This document shows positions 24,973 through 33,773 of a stretch of DNA of 64,000 nt, in pieces. A program made the translations under genes and the position numbers. Source of the DNA: AC-51 sp036265325. Lineage in GTDB: Bacteria > Actinomycetota > UBA4738 > HRBIN12. A model generated the notes under the pieces. That model had not been told where the DNA came from, searched no databases, and saw nothing but the letters and a program-made list of their open reading frames with translations. Location of the stretch: positions 4,841-68,840 of the forward strand of contig DATAPH010000088.1 of NCBI GenBank assembly GCA_036265325.1, read 5' to 3'. Position 1 is the first letter of the stretch. Every line of letters starts with the position of its first letter.

Positions 24973-26355
24973 ATGGACCCCGTGATGGAACCCGCGCCGG
25001 CCACGACCGCGCGCGCAGCGCAGCCGGCGCCCTGGCGCGAGGTCTTCCGGGGCAGGAACGGCCGGCTCGTCGTCGGGCTGCTGCTGTTCGAGACGCTCGG
25101 TGCGATCCACATGCTGATCGTGTCCACCGTGATGCCGGCGGTGCTGAGCGATCTTGGCAACCTGACTCTGTACGGCTGGGCCGGCGCGGCATGGGCGCTC
25201 GCGATGATCGGGACGATCCCGATCGTGACGTCGGCGGCGGACCGCCTCGGCACCCGGCCGATGATCCTCGTGACGGCCGCGCTCTATGTGATCGGCCTGA
25301 CGATCTCGGCGGCCGCTCCGTCGATGGCGGTGCTCGTGGCCGGTCGGTTCGTGCAGGGCGCGGCGAGCGGCGCGGCGTACGCCCTGTCGATCAGCGCGAT
25401 CGCGAAGACGATGTCGCCCGCGCTGCGGCCCCGTGTGCTCGCGGTGATGGCCACGGCGTGGCTGCTTCCGGGACTGTTCGGGCCGTTGATCGCGGGGTTC
25501 CTCGCCGACAACCTGAGCTGGCGATGGGCGTTCATCGTGCCGATCCCGTTCCTGTTCCTGTCGGTGGTGATGATCTACCCGGCGCTTCGCGACCGGCCCG
25601 ACGCCGAAGCGGCGCCCGCGCCCGTCGGCGGCGCGCTGCTCGTCACGCTGGGCGCAGGGTTGTTCCTCGCGGGCCTCGACGGCGGTTCGTTCGTCTCTCC
25701 GATCCTCGCGGTCATCGGGCTGGTCCTGCTGATCGTGGCGCTGCGGCGGCTCGTGCAGCCGGGGACGTTCGTCGCACGGCGAGGCGCGCCGGCTGCCGCG
25801 TTGTGCGCGTTCCTGTTGTCGATGGCGTTCACGTCGATGGACAACTATGTGCCGCTGATGCTCACGCACGTCCGCGGCATGTCGATCACGGCCGCGGGCG
25901 TCACGATCTCGGTCGCGGCGCTCACCTGGGCGCTCGGATCGTGGTGGCAGTCCCACGCCGTCGGGCACCGCAGCTACGGCTGGCTCGTGATGATGGGCGC
26001 GCTGATCTTCCTCGTCGGGATCGCGGTCACCATCTGGGTGCTGCACGGCTCGCCGTTGTGGCTCATCGTGATCGCATGGATGACGGCCGGGTTCGGGATG
26101 GGAACCGCGTTCCCGGTGATCCCGCAGTCGGTGATGGCGGGCGCAGCCGAAGGGGCGGAGGCTCGCGAGCTGTCGCCCACGCTGCTGATGGACACCCTTG
26201 GGATCGCCGTGGGCGCGGGCGTCGCCGGCGCGGCGATCGCGCGGACCGCCGACGCCGGGCTGTCCCTTGTCACCGGGCTGACGATCGCGTTCGCGATCTC
26301 CGCCGTGGCGGGCGTCATGATGGCGGCGCTTGCTCCGCGGATCGATCGGCGGTAG
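24973..26355 (+). CDS. MFS transporter, probable drug/metabolite exporter
   Basis: A 460-residue multi-helix membrane protein of the major facilitator superfamily. Motif A-like sequence between helices 2 and 3 is TSAADRLGTRPMIL, and helix 5 shows LLPGLFGPLIAGFLAD, the exporter-type motif C region. It resembles DHA2-type antiporters though slightly short. The start ATG (MDPVMEPA) is preceded by a GC-rich leader; the upstream frame runs antisense to the aldo/keto reductase. The 3' end overlaps the convergent second MFS gene by 41 nt. Confidence 0.88.
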   Translation: MDPVMEPAPATTARAAQPAPWREVFRGRNGRLVVGLLLFETLGAIHMLIVSTVMPAVLSDLGNLTLYGWAGAAWALAMIGTIPIVTSAADRLGTRPMILVTAALYVIGLTISAAAPSMAVLVAGRFVQGAASGAAYALSISAIAKTMSPALRPRVLAVMATAWLLPGLFGPLIAGFLADNLSWRWAFIVPIPFLFLSVVMIYPALRDRPDAEAAPAPVGGALLVTLGAGLFLAGLDGGSFVSPILAVIGLVLLIVALRRLVQPGTFVARRGAPAAALCAFLLSMAFTSMDNYVPLMLTHVRGMSITAAGVTISVAALTWALGSWWQSHAVGHRSYGWLVMMGALIFLVGIAVTIWVLHGSPLWLIVIAWMTAGFGMGTAFPVIPQSVMAGAAEGAEARELSPTLLMDTLGIAVGAGVAGAAIARTADAGLSLVTGLTIAFAISAVAGVMMAALAPRIDRR

Positions 26356-27619
26356 CCGCGAGCCTGCCGTCACGCTCGGGGTCGAGCGCGCCCGGCATCA
26401 CCGCGAAGACCAACGTCGCGATCGCTCCGAGCACACCCGCCGCGATCAACACGGCGTCGGCGCCGAACGCCTTCGCCAGCGGCCCGACGACGAGGAACGA
26501 CACCGGCGTGCCGAGGATCGAGATCATCCAGTCGAGCGACGACACGCGCCCGAGCAACTCGCCGGGCACGAGCCGCTGCATCGTCGTGAACCAGATCACG
26601 ATCAGCACCGCGATCGACCCCTCGGCGATGAACGACACCGCCATCGCCTGAGGGATGTTGCCGACGAGCCCGAAGAAGGCGGTCATCCCCATCCCGACCG
26701 CCCAGCTGGCGTACATCACCGTGAGCGCGCGTTTCGGCAGACCGCCACGCTGCGCCATGTACAGGGATGCGATCACGGAGCCGATGCCGCCGGCGCCGAA
26801 CACGATCGCGAGCTGGAGCTCCGTCCCGTGGAGTTGATCAGCCACGACGAAGGGCACGAGCGTCTCCCACGGCCCCCATACGCAGAAGAGGCTCACCATG
26901 CCGCCGAGCATCCCCCATAGCAGCCAGCGGGTAGACAGGACGTAGGCGATGCCCTCCTTCACGTCGGTCCACATATGCGTTTCGGTTTCGTGTGCGAACC
27001 GGTCGCCGCGGACGCGCATCAACCAGATGCAGACCGCCGACACCGCGAAGGTGAGCGCGTCGGCCAGGAAAGCCCACCCCGTCCCGGCGACGTGCACGAC
27101 GATCGCGCCGATCGTGGGGCCGATCACGAGCCACGCGAGCGGCCGAACGGTCGAGGCGATGGAGTTCGCCTCGACCAGGTGCTCCTCAGGCACGATCATC
27201 GGCACGATCGAGCTGAAGGCGGGTCCGAAGATCGCCTGACCCGCCCCGTACGGGAGCACCAGCGCGACGAGCAGCGGCGCCGTCAGGGCATCGAGCAAGA
27301 TCAGCACGCCGATGGCCGAGATGGCGCACAGCCGCAGCAGGTCGCCGATGATCATGAGGTGGCGGCGGTCCATCCGGTCCGACAGCGCGCCGGTCGCGAG
27401 CAACAACAGGACCTGCGGCGCCGACCACGCGAACCCGACGAGCGCGAAGGTCGCGGGCGACGCGTGGAGGTCCTTATAGACGAACCACGCGACGGCGAAG
27501 ACGTAGATCCCGTCACCGATCATCGAGACGGTCTGGCCGATCCAGAGCAGCCGGAAGTCCCGGTGCTGCAACGGCCGGAGCACGCCGACACGCTGATAGA
27601 GCGGGAGCGACTCGGCCAT
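26315..27619 (-). CDS. MFS transporter, EntS/MdtG-like
   Basis: MFS exporter of 434 residues, 12 predicted helices. The N-terminus LRPLQHRDFRLLWIGQTVSMIGDG is characteristic of the EntS/tetracycline-like branch, with motif A in GALSDRMDRRHLM and FGPAFSSIVPMIVPEEHLVEANS in the middle. The ATG at 27619 (MAESLPLY) is preferred over the GTG three codons upstream. Substrate cannot be assigned. Confidence 0.88.
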   Translation of the reverse strand: MAESLPLYQRVGVLRPLQHRDFRLLWIGQTVSMIGDGIYVFAVAWFVYKDLHASPATFALVGFAWSAPQVLLLLATGALSDRMDRRHLMIIGDLLRLCAISAIGVLILLDALTAPLLVALVLPYGAGQAIFGPAFSSIVPMIVPEEHLVEANSIASTVRPLAWLVIGPTIGAIVVHVAGTGWAFLADALTFAVSAVCIWLMRVRGDRFAHETETHMWTDVKEGIAYVLSTRWLLWGMLGGMVSLFCVWGPWETLVPFVVADQLHGTELQLAIVFGAGGIGSVIASLYMAQRGGLPKRALTVMYASWAVGMGMTAFFGLVGNIPQAMAVSFIAEGSIAVLIVIWFTTMQRLVPGELLGRVSSLDWMISILGTPVSFLVVGPLAKAFGADAVLIAAGVLGAIATLVFAVMPGALDPERDGRLAATADRSAEQAPPS

Positions 27620-27711
27620 GTCGTCCACCCTACCCCCGGTCGGACGGGAGGCTGTCGACAGCGGTCGCGCGCGCGACCGTCGCCGAGCTGAGACTGCGTG
27701 GATCCGCCGGG

Positions 27712-28056
27712 TCAGTCGTCGCCGCGCTCGGGACCGCCGTCTTCGCCGGGCGGCTGCGGCGCCGACGTCGACCTACCAACGACGCCCGTCACCACGGAGG
27801 ACGCATCGCCGGCCGGGGACGGCGCGGACGTCGACGTTGCCTCGTCGGGGCTCGGGTCGGCCGCTTCGTGATGGTCCGGCGTATCCGGGCGCAGCGGCGG
27901 ACCGGTGACGACGCGGACCGCGCTGGCCGGCTGGGTCAGGCTCGTTCCCGCGACGGCGAAGGCGCCGGCGATGAGCGCGACGGCGACCACGGCGCCGACG
28001 ACACCCCACCCGACGACCCCGACGATCCGACGCATCGGCAGACCGTACGCGCGCAC
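27712..28056 (-). CDS. Small membrane-anchored Pro/Ser-rich protein
   Basis: A 114-residue protein with one transmembrane segment near the N-terminus (GVVGWGVVGAVVAVALIAGAF) followed by a low-complexity Pro/Ser/Asp/Thr extracellular tail. The GTG start lies 3 nt after the histidine-kinase stop, with AAGG 8 nt upstream; an ATG seven codons later is possible. Its place as third gene behind a two-component system suggests a co-expressed envelope protein. No family recognised. Confidence 0.5.
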   Translation of the reverse strand: MRAYGLPMRRIVGVVGWGVVGAVVAVALIAGAFAVAGTSLTQPASAVRVVTGPPLRPDTPDHHEAADPSPDEATSTSAPSPAGDASSVVTGVVGRSTSAPQPPGEDGGPERGDD

Positions 28057-28059
28057 CGA

Positions 28060-29439
28060 TTAAGCCTTGGCTAAGGCGGACGGATAGCGCACCTCGACGA
28101 GGGTCCCGCCACCGTCTGCGGTATCGATGGTGAGGGTGCCGCCGTCGCCCTCGGCGAGCTCGCGAACGATCGCGAGCCCGAGGCCGGAGCCGCCCGCCGG
28201 CGCGCCGGGCGCCCGGTAGAAGCGCTCCGTCGCCCGCGCCCGAACGTCCCCGGGCATCCCCAGGCCGTGATCGCGGACGGCGATCCATGCATGGCCGTTG
28301 CGCGTGCCCGTGGAAACCTCGACCGGACCCGGCGCGTATGCCGCCGCGTTGTCGAGCACCGTGTCGATGAGTTGCGCGACGTCGTTCGCATGAACCATCG
28401 CCTCCGCGGGCTCGCCGGCAACGCGGACGTCATCGGCCCGTCGCCGCTCGACCGCGTCGCGCGCAAGCACAGACAGATCGCAGCGCTCGGCCGCGCCGTG
28501 CTGATCGCCGGCCGCCATCGCGAGCAGGCGCGTCACGAGCACCGACAGCCGGTCGACCTCGGCTTCGGCGGCGACCAGCTCGGCGCGCACGGCGTCGTCG
28601 CGTTCGTCGGCGATCGCGCCCTCCAGGCGCAACTTCATGCCGGTGAGCGGCGTCCGCAGCTGGTGCGACGCGTTGGCGACGAATGCCTCCTGCGCTTCCG
28701 CGCTCTGTTGCACGCGATCGGCCATCGCGTCGAACGACGTCGCGAGCTGTGTCACCTCCGTCGGACCGTTCACCGCCCCGACGCGGACCGACAGATCGGG
28801 CGAACCGAATCGCTGAGCCGCGTCGGCGAGTCGCCGCAACGGCCGCGACAGTGACGAAGACATCGCGACGGCGAGGACGAGTCCGGCGAGCAACCCGCCG
28901 GCACCGATCGCGAGCACGCCGAACGTGACCCGCCGCACGTTCTCGTTGACCGCCGCCATGGACTGCGTGATCCGCACCGCGCCGACCACCGTCGGCTGCG
29001 CGCCGGGACGTTCGTCCACGATCGGCACCGCCGTCGCCATGATGTCGGTCCCGAGGTCCTGACTGAAGCGGATCACCGATGTCGGCGCGTCGGCCAGCGC
29101 CGCACCGATCTCCGGACGCCCCGAGGTTGCGTACGGCTGGCCGGTCGCCGGTCCGAGCGAGTCTGCGACCAGCGCGCCGGTGTGATCCACGACGATCACG
29201 CGGCCTGCAACCTGCGATGCCGCGTCGCGCACGATGCCACGCAGCGTCGACGCGCTGCCCGGGCGAAGATTCTCAGCGCCGACGTCTTGCGCGATCGTCG
29301 TCGCGCGGATGACGTTCTCGCGCTCGAACTCGGCCCGCGCACGCCGGTCGAGCGTCAGCGCGAGCGGGATCATCAACGCGGCGATCGTGATGATCGAGAC
29401 GTAGGCGAAGGCGATCACGAGCCGGCTGCGGACCGTCAT
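28060..29439 (-). CDS. Sensor histidine kinase
   Basis: Membrane histidine kinase of 459 residues. Two transmembrane helices (about 8-28 and 165-190) enclose an extracytoplasmic sensor domain. A HAMP domain (SSSLSRPLRRLADAAQRFG) follows, then the phospho-acceptor helix VANASHQLRTPL and the ATPase domain with N box LDNAAAYAPG, G1 VRDHGLGMPG and G2 GSGLGLAIVRELA. The ATG has TAGGAGGT 4 nt upstream. It is 9 nt downstream of its response regulator. The signal is not known. Confidence 0.95.
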   Translation of the reverse strand: MTVRSRLVIAFAYVSIITIAALMIPLALTLDRRARAEFERENVIRATTIAQDVGAENLRPGSASTLRGIVRDAASQVAGRVIVVDHTGALVADSLGPATGQPYATSGRPEIGAALADAPTSVIRFSQDLGTDIMATAVPIVDERPGAQPTVVGAVRITQSMAAVNENVRRVTFGVLAIGAGGLLAGLVLAVAMSSSLSRPLRRLADAAQRFGSPDLSVRVGAVNGPTEVTQLATSFDAMADRVQQSAEAQEAFVANASHQLRTPLTGMKLRLEGAIADERDDAVRAELVAAEAEVDRLSVLVTRLLAMAAGDQHGAAERCDLSVLARDAVERRRADDVRVAGEPAEAMVHANDVAQLIDTVLDNAAAYAPGPVEVSTGTRNGHAWIAVRDHGLGMPGDVRARATERFYRAPGAPAGGSGLGLAIVRELAEGDGGTLTIDTADGGGTLVEVRYPSALAKA

Positions 29440-29448
29440 CGCGACCTC

Positions 29449-30141
29449 CTACCCCAGTGATCTCGGATCGGTGAACCGGAACCCGACGCCGCGGATCGTC
29501 GTGATGTAGCGCGGATGCGCGGGGTCGTCGTCGAGCTTCTTGCGGAGCCAGGCGATATGGACGTCGAGGGTCTTCGTCGAGCCGAACCAGTGCGGATCCC
29601 AGACCTCGTCCATTATGTCCTCGCGCCGAACGACCGTGCCCGCGCGCGACATCAGCAGCGCCAACAGATCGAATTCGCGCGCCGCGAGTGTCACCGGCGT
29701 GCCGCCCTTGGTGAGCGTGCGCGCATCGAGGTCGAGCCGGAGATCCGCGATCTCGAGGACGTGCCGGACCGACACCCGGCCCGTTCGGCGAAGGATCGCG
29801 CGGATCCGCGCGACCAGCTCGCCTGCCGAGAACGGCTTCACGATGTAGTCGTCCGCGCCGAGCTCCAGGCCGACGATGCGGTCGGCATCGGCGCCTCGTG
29901 CCGTCAACAGCAGGATCGGGACGTCCGACGCCGTCCGAAGTTCACGGCACAGGTCGCGGCCGTCGCCGTCGGGAAGCATGACGTCGAGCACGATCGCGTC
30001 GGGCGGAACACCCTCGACGGCGTCTCGAGCGTCGGCGACCGTCCCGACCGCGGTCGCCTCGAACCCTTCACGCTCGAGATGGGCGACCAGCGGCTCGGCG
30101 ATGCCGGGCTCGTCCTCCACGACGAGGATGCGGGTTCCCAT
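29449..30141 (-). CDS. OmpR-family response regulator
   Basis: A 230-residue two-component regulator. The receiver has acidic residues in VVEDEPG, the phospho-acceptor Asp in VLDVMLPDGDG, Thr in LLTARGAD, and Lys in YIVKPFSAGE. The C-terminal winged helix ends ITTIRGVGFRF. It belongs with the downstream kinase in one transcription unit. The ATG at 30141 matches the fold start; the longer frame overlaps the tRNA remnant and is unlikely. Confidence 0.95.
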   Translation of the reverse strand: MGTRILVVEDEPGIAEPLVAHLEREGFEATAVGTVADARDAVEGVPPDAIVLDVMLPDGDGRDLCRELRTASDVPILLLTARGADADRIVGLELGADDYIVKPFSAGELVARIRAILRRTGRVSVRHVLEIADLRLDLDARTLTKGGTPVTLAAREFDLLALLMSRAGTVVRREDIMDEVWDPHWFGSTKTLDVHIAWLRKKLDDDPAHPRYITTIRGVGFRFTDPRSLG

Positions 30142-30260
30142 GCAACCAGCGTCCGCGATGAACCTGGGAACTCCACCAGACGACGGTCCCGCGACGAGCA
30201 GGACCTTGGGCCCGGCTGGAATCAGCCGGAGCGACCAAACTTCTTGCGCGGCAGTATGTT

Positions 30261-30306
30261 GCGCGCCGGGAGGGAGTCGAACCCCCAACCTTCTGATCAG
30301 TAGTCA
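30261..30306 (-). repeat. Copy of the 3' half of tRNA-Arg(ACG), probable att site
   Basis: This 46-bp stretch matches 32159-32204 at 45 of 46 positions (mismatch at 30299). It covers the acceptor 3' strand, T-arm, variable loop and the anticodon arm up to the 5' side of the loop, then identity stops abruptly. It has no D-arm or 5' acceptor strand, so it is not a working tRNA. Both copies are in direct orientation 1,898 bp apart, the layout left when an element integrates into a tRNA 3' end. Confidence 0.85.
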
Positions 30307-30603
30307 CGCGCGCTTGAACGCTAAGACCAGTAGGCATCCACGCGCGAGGAGGGCGAGCGGGACGGGAATAGTTATCCGCTGTGGACACGACGAAACCTGG
30401 GGCTGAAATCCCTGGCACCGACCGCCCTCTCGCTTCCCTAAGCATCCAGGGACTACATCGCCCGCAGGGACGAGTCTTGCGTCTGTACCGCCTTCTCACG
30501 CCCGCTTACCTCCCGTCCGAGCGAGTGCCAGGATCGGGCAGGCAGCCTGCCAGGAGGTCAGAGTCCGCACGGCGCGAGGGTTTCCAGTACAACGTCTGCG
30601 AGG
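30307..30603. other. Gene-free stretch inside the tRNA-Arg repeat interval
   Basis: About 300 bp between the tRNA remnant and the end of the MFS gene. Frames here are short and have poor actinobacterial codon bias. I see no RNA gene, no clear terminator and no fragment of an integrase. It may be degraded element sequence. Confidence 0.5.
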
Positions 30604-32001
30604 TTAGACGTCTAGCGCGTGCTGAGCCCGTTGGGTGGGCAAGAAGAGGGCCGCTCCGAGCCCGACGATCCCGATGATCGCGAGAACGATCATCGAGGCG
30701 GCGTAGGACCGGTTCGTGAGGCTGGAAACGAGGATGGTGCCGGCGACCGCGGTGCCGAGCGACGAACCCAGGTTGGAGATGCAGCGCGATAGGCCGGAGA
30801 TCTCGCCTTGTTGTTCTTCGGGGAACGCGGATTGCACGACGTTGACCGAAGGGGTCAGCATCACGCCGACGCCGAGGCCGATGAACAGGAGGCCGGGCGC
30901 GAACGCCCAGGCGCTCGGCGAGCCCCTCACGAGGGCAAGCAGGACGACGACCCCGGCGATCGTGGTGGTAAAACCGGCCAGGATGAGCGTCCGCTGCGCG
31001 TACTTCTTGGCGAGCCGTTCGGCCGCGAGTGACGACAGCAAGATCCCTCCGGTGGCGGCGGTGAAGATCACGCCCGTTTGTATGGCGTTGTAGCCCCTGA
31101 CGACCTGCAGATACGCGGAGACGACGAAGGCGGTGCCCATCAGCAAGAGCCACTGCACATTTTGGGTGACGAGGCCGAAGTTCGACGTGTGGTTGCGGAA
31201 CAGTCCAGTAGACAGCAAGGGCTCCTCGTGTCGGCGTTCGCGGGCCCGGATGTGGAGGAAGAACATGGCGAGGACGACGGCGCCGACCGCCACCAGGATC
31301 GCCATGAGCGCGAGGTCGTTGTCGGCGGCGAGGACCCCCGTCACGACCAGGATGAGGCCGGCGCCGGACAGGATCGCGCCGAGCGTATCGAAGGGCCGGG
31401 TCGGGTCCGGCTCGATCGGATCGACGATGTCGCGGCTCAGCCAGAGGATCACGCCGACGATCAATGCTTGGAAGACGAACGCGGCGCGCCAACTGATGGC
31501 GGTGGTGATGAGCCCGCCGATCAACGGTCCGGCGGCGGCGCCGACGCCGCCCATCCCGGTGATGATCCCGAAGGCCCGGGCCCGCGACGTGACGTCTCTG
31601 AACAGCACCGTGGTAAGGATGTAGACGGGCGGTATCAGCAACGCGGTACCGACCCCTTCGAAGATCGAGTTGCCGAGGATCAGGACGCCGAGTCCGGGAG
31701 AGACCGCGCTCATGAGCGCGCCGATCCCGTAAACGAGCAGGCCGATGGTGAAGCAGCGCTTGCGGCCCCATCGGTCGGTGAGCTTGCCGCCGGGAATCAT
31801 GAGCGCGGCCATCACCAGCAAGAACAGGGTGATCGCGATCTGGACGCCTTGCACGGTCGTATGGAGATCCGTGCTGATGTCGGTGATCATGACGTTCATG
31901 TTCGAGCCGGCGAAGCTGCAGATGAACTGCGCAAGCGCGAGCGGAACGAGGATCTTCCGCAACGCACCCGAGGGCCGTCCGACGCTGACAGCTTCACCCA
32001 T
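30604..32001 (-). CDS. MFS transporter, DHA2 (EmrB/QacA) type
   Basis: A 465-residue drug:proton antiporter-like protein with about 14 predicted helices. Motif A is GGKLTDRWGRKRCF and motif C region is GMGGVGAAAGPLIGGLI. The N-terminus LALAQFICSFAGSNMNVMITDI is typical of DHA2 proteins. GTAGGGGGAAGC precedes the ATG. It is the only gene between the two tRNA-Arg repeats, so it may have been acquired by transfer. Substrate unknown. Confidence 0.9.
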   Translation of the reverse strand: MGEAVSVGRPSGALRKILVPLALAQFICSFAGSNMNVMITDISTDLHTTVQGVQIAITLFLLVMAALMIPGGKLTDRWGRKRCFTIGLLVYGIGALMSAVSPGLGVLILGNSIFEGVGTALLIPPVYILTTVLFRDVTSRARAFGIITGMGGVGAAAGPLIGGLITTAISWRAAFVFQALIVGVILWLSRDIVDPIEPDPTRPFDTLGAILSGAGLILVVTGVLAADNDLALMAILVAVGAVVLAMFFLHIRARERRHEEPLLSTGLFRNHTSNFGLVTQNVQWLLLMGTAFVVSAYLQVVRGYNAIQTGVIFTAATGGILLSSLAAERLAKKYAQRTLILAGFTTTIAGVVVLLALVRGSPSAWAFAPGLLFIGLGVGVMLTPSVNVVQSAFPEEQQGEISGLSRCISNLGSSLGTAVAGTILVSSLTNRSYAASMIVLAIIGIVGLGAALFLPTQRAQHALDV

Positions 32002-32159
32002 GCTTCCCCCTACCGATCCGCGGTCCCATATCTACTAGCCGAGCGCTTGAGCGTCGAGTGAAGGATGCCTCGGATCTGAGCGCGACGCGATGAGCCTCGA
32101 AGCCCCGCCAGCTTCTCCGAGCGGTAGGACGCAATCCCGGTCATCGTTTCCGCTGGTAG

Positions 32160-32232
32160 CGCGCCGGGAGGGAGTCGAACCCCCAACCTTCTGATCCGTA
32201 GTCAGATGCTCTATCCATTGAGCTACCGGCGC
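32160..32232 (-). tRNA. tRNA-Arg (anticodon ACG)
   Basis: Acceptor GCGCCGG/CCGGCGC, anticodon stem TCTGA/TCAGA around loop CTACGGA (anticodon ACG), T loop TTCGACT. A34 is the substrate of TadA, encoded in this window, giving inosine that reads CGU/CGC/CGA. Its 3' half is repeated at 30261-30306. Confidence 0.96.
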
Positions 32233-32306
32233 GGGACGGTCATCGTACCGTGCGGCGGCGCGGTGGCGGTCCGGGCGGCCCACAACGTCTGCCAGGATGG
32301 TCGGCC

Positions 32307-33773
32307 ATGGCGACGGACGCGTCGGTCGAAACCGCGAGCCAAACGCTGCACCGCCTGACCTCGTACGTCGCGTATGACGCCGAGGATCCCGATCGCATCT
32401 GGGCGCCTCCGGTCGATGACCCTCGGGTGGTTGCCGATCTGGTGGTCAACGACACCGACAGGCTGCCGTGGTTCTACAAGCGGTACGACGAAGACCTCCC
32501 GAGGCTCGCCCTGCCGCGCGATCTTCCGACCACGACGGCGTCGACGGTCGCCGTCTTGGCGGGCACGACCGCGATAGGGTCCGGCACACTCGATCTTGCG
32601 CACCTCTCGCGACTGCTTCACCTATCTGCCGGCGTTGTCCGCACGATGGTGCGTCCGTACGCGACGTGGCTCTTCCGCGCCGCGGGCTCGGCGGGCGGAC
32701 GCTTCCCGCTGGAGGTCTATGTCGCGGTGCCCAAGGGATACGACGTCCCGCAAGGCGTCCACTGGTATCACCCCGAAGCGCACGCGCTGGTCCAGATCGG
32801 CCCGCCACCGGACGCCGGCGCGCCGACGGTCGTTGCGACCGGGGTTCCGTGGCGAACGGGGTGGCGGTATCGAGAGCGGGGATACCGACACGTCTACTGG
32901 GATGCGGGCACGATGCTGTCGCAGCTCCTCGCGGTGGCAACGTCGGCGGGGACCGAGCCGTCACTGTTCACGCGATATCCGGACGTAGCCGTCGCCTCGC
33001 TCGTCGGCGCGGACGGCACCCATGAATGGCCGGTCGCGATCGTGACCCTTGGCGGCGAGACGCCTGCGATCGGCGCCACAGGTCCTGCCGCGGTCGGGAG
33101 TGTCGACGCGTCTCCCGTCGAGTTCCCGCTCGTGACCGCTGCGCAACGTGCGGGCGACCTCGACGCCGTCGGAGACCCCTGGCGACGGGCAAGCCCGGTT
33201 CAAACACCGATCACGGACGGACCCCCGATCGACGACGTCATCATGTCGAAAGGATCGAGCAGACTTCTCGATCGAACGAAGAGCGTCCCCCACGACCTGT
33301 TCGAGACATCGATGCTCGCGGCGATGCGGGGGATCGACGTGTCGCACACCGTCGCCGTTCACGCCGTCGACGGCATGACGCCCGGCATCTATCGATGGCC
33401 CGCGACCGCGCCACGACGCGAAGGCGACATGCGCGACGAGCTCTACCGATTGGCGGTCGAGCAAGAGCTCGCGCAAGCGGCGGCGTTCGTCACGATCGCC
33501 ACCGCGAACATCGGCGCATTGGATGACCGGAGCTATCGCGAGGCGCAGCTCTCCGCGGGCATCGTCGAAGGACGCCTCCACCTGCTCGCGTACGCCATGG
33601 GCGCGGCCGCGTCCGGCATGACCTTCGCGGACGACCTGCTCGAGGACGTGGTCGGTGAGCCCGCCGACGGCCTTCTGCTCACGTGCGTCGGTGTGCCCGA
33701 GTACCCGTCGGCGATCGGTGGACCGCCGGGGTCGCCCACCGAGGTACGAAGGGTCGAAGCGCGGACGTCGTGA
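32307..33773 (+). CDS. Tandem nitroreductase, SagB/ThcOx-like
   Basis: A 488-residue protein with two nitroreductase-fold halves. The first (about 1-270) has the SagB/ThcOx hallmarks GGRFPLEVYVAV, GVHWYHPEAHALVQIG and the WRYRERGYRHVYWDAGTM block that builds the FMN site. The second (about 300-480) has SSRLLDR at its start and ends LLLTCVGVPE. Members oxidise azolines in RiPP pathways or perform other flavin redox reactions. No cyclodehydratase or precursor peptide gene is nearby, so the substrate is open. The 3' end overlaps a methyltransferase start (GTGA), suggesting the two act together. Confidence 0.8.
   Translation: MATDASVETASQTLHRLTSYVAYDAEDPDRIWAPPVDDPRVVADLVVNDTDRLPWFYKRYDEDLPRLALPRDLPTTTASTVAVLAGTTAIGSGTLDLAHLSRLLHLSAGVVRTMVRPYATWLFRAAGSAGGRFPLEVYVAVPKGYDVPQGVHWYHPEAHALVQIGPPPDAGAPTVVATGVPWRTGWRYRERGYRHVYWDAGTMLSQLLAVATSAGTEPSLFTRYPDVAVASLVGADGTHEWPVAIVTLGGETPAIGATGPAAVGSVDASPVEFPLVTAAQRAGDLDAVGDPWRRASPVQTPITDGPPIDDVIMSKGSSRLLDRTKSVPHDLFETSMLAAMRGIDVSHTVAVHAVDGMTPGIYRWPATAPRREGDMRDELYRLAVEQELAQAAAFVTIATANIGALDDRSYREAQLSAGIVEGRLHLLAYAMGAAASGMTFADDLLEDVVGEPADGLLLTCVGVPEYPSAIGGPPGSPTEVRRVEARTS

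Larger units (their letters stand above)
30261..32204. mobile_element. Putative remnant of a tRNA-Arg-integrated element
   Basis: The segment is bounded by direct repeats of the tRNA-Arg 3' half and carries one intact gene, an MFS exporter, plus about 300 bp of non-coding DNA at one end and 157 bp at the other. No integrase or other mobility gene is visible. It may be a decayed or deleted island, or the product of a non-integrative duplication. Confidence is low because mobility itself is inferred only from the repeats. Confidence 0.4.

Noticed and set aside
24958..26373. Minus-strand frame of 471 codons opposite the MFS gene
   Set aside because: Charged Arg/His/Asp-rich shadow of a membrane protein; the plus strand encodes clear transporter motifs.
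30261..30306. A second functional tRNA-Arg gene
   Set aside because: Only the 3' half is present; D-arm and 5' acceptor strand are missing and the following bases cannot pair.
31078..32061. Plus-strand frame of 327 codons inside the tRNA-Arg repeat interval
   Set aside because: Antisense of the MFS exporter, extremely Asp/Glu/Arg-rich, no start signal. It does not supply a missing integrase.
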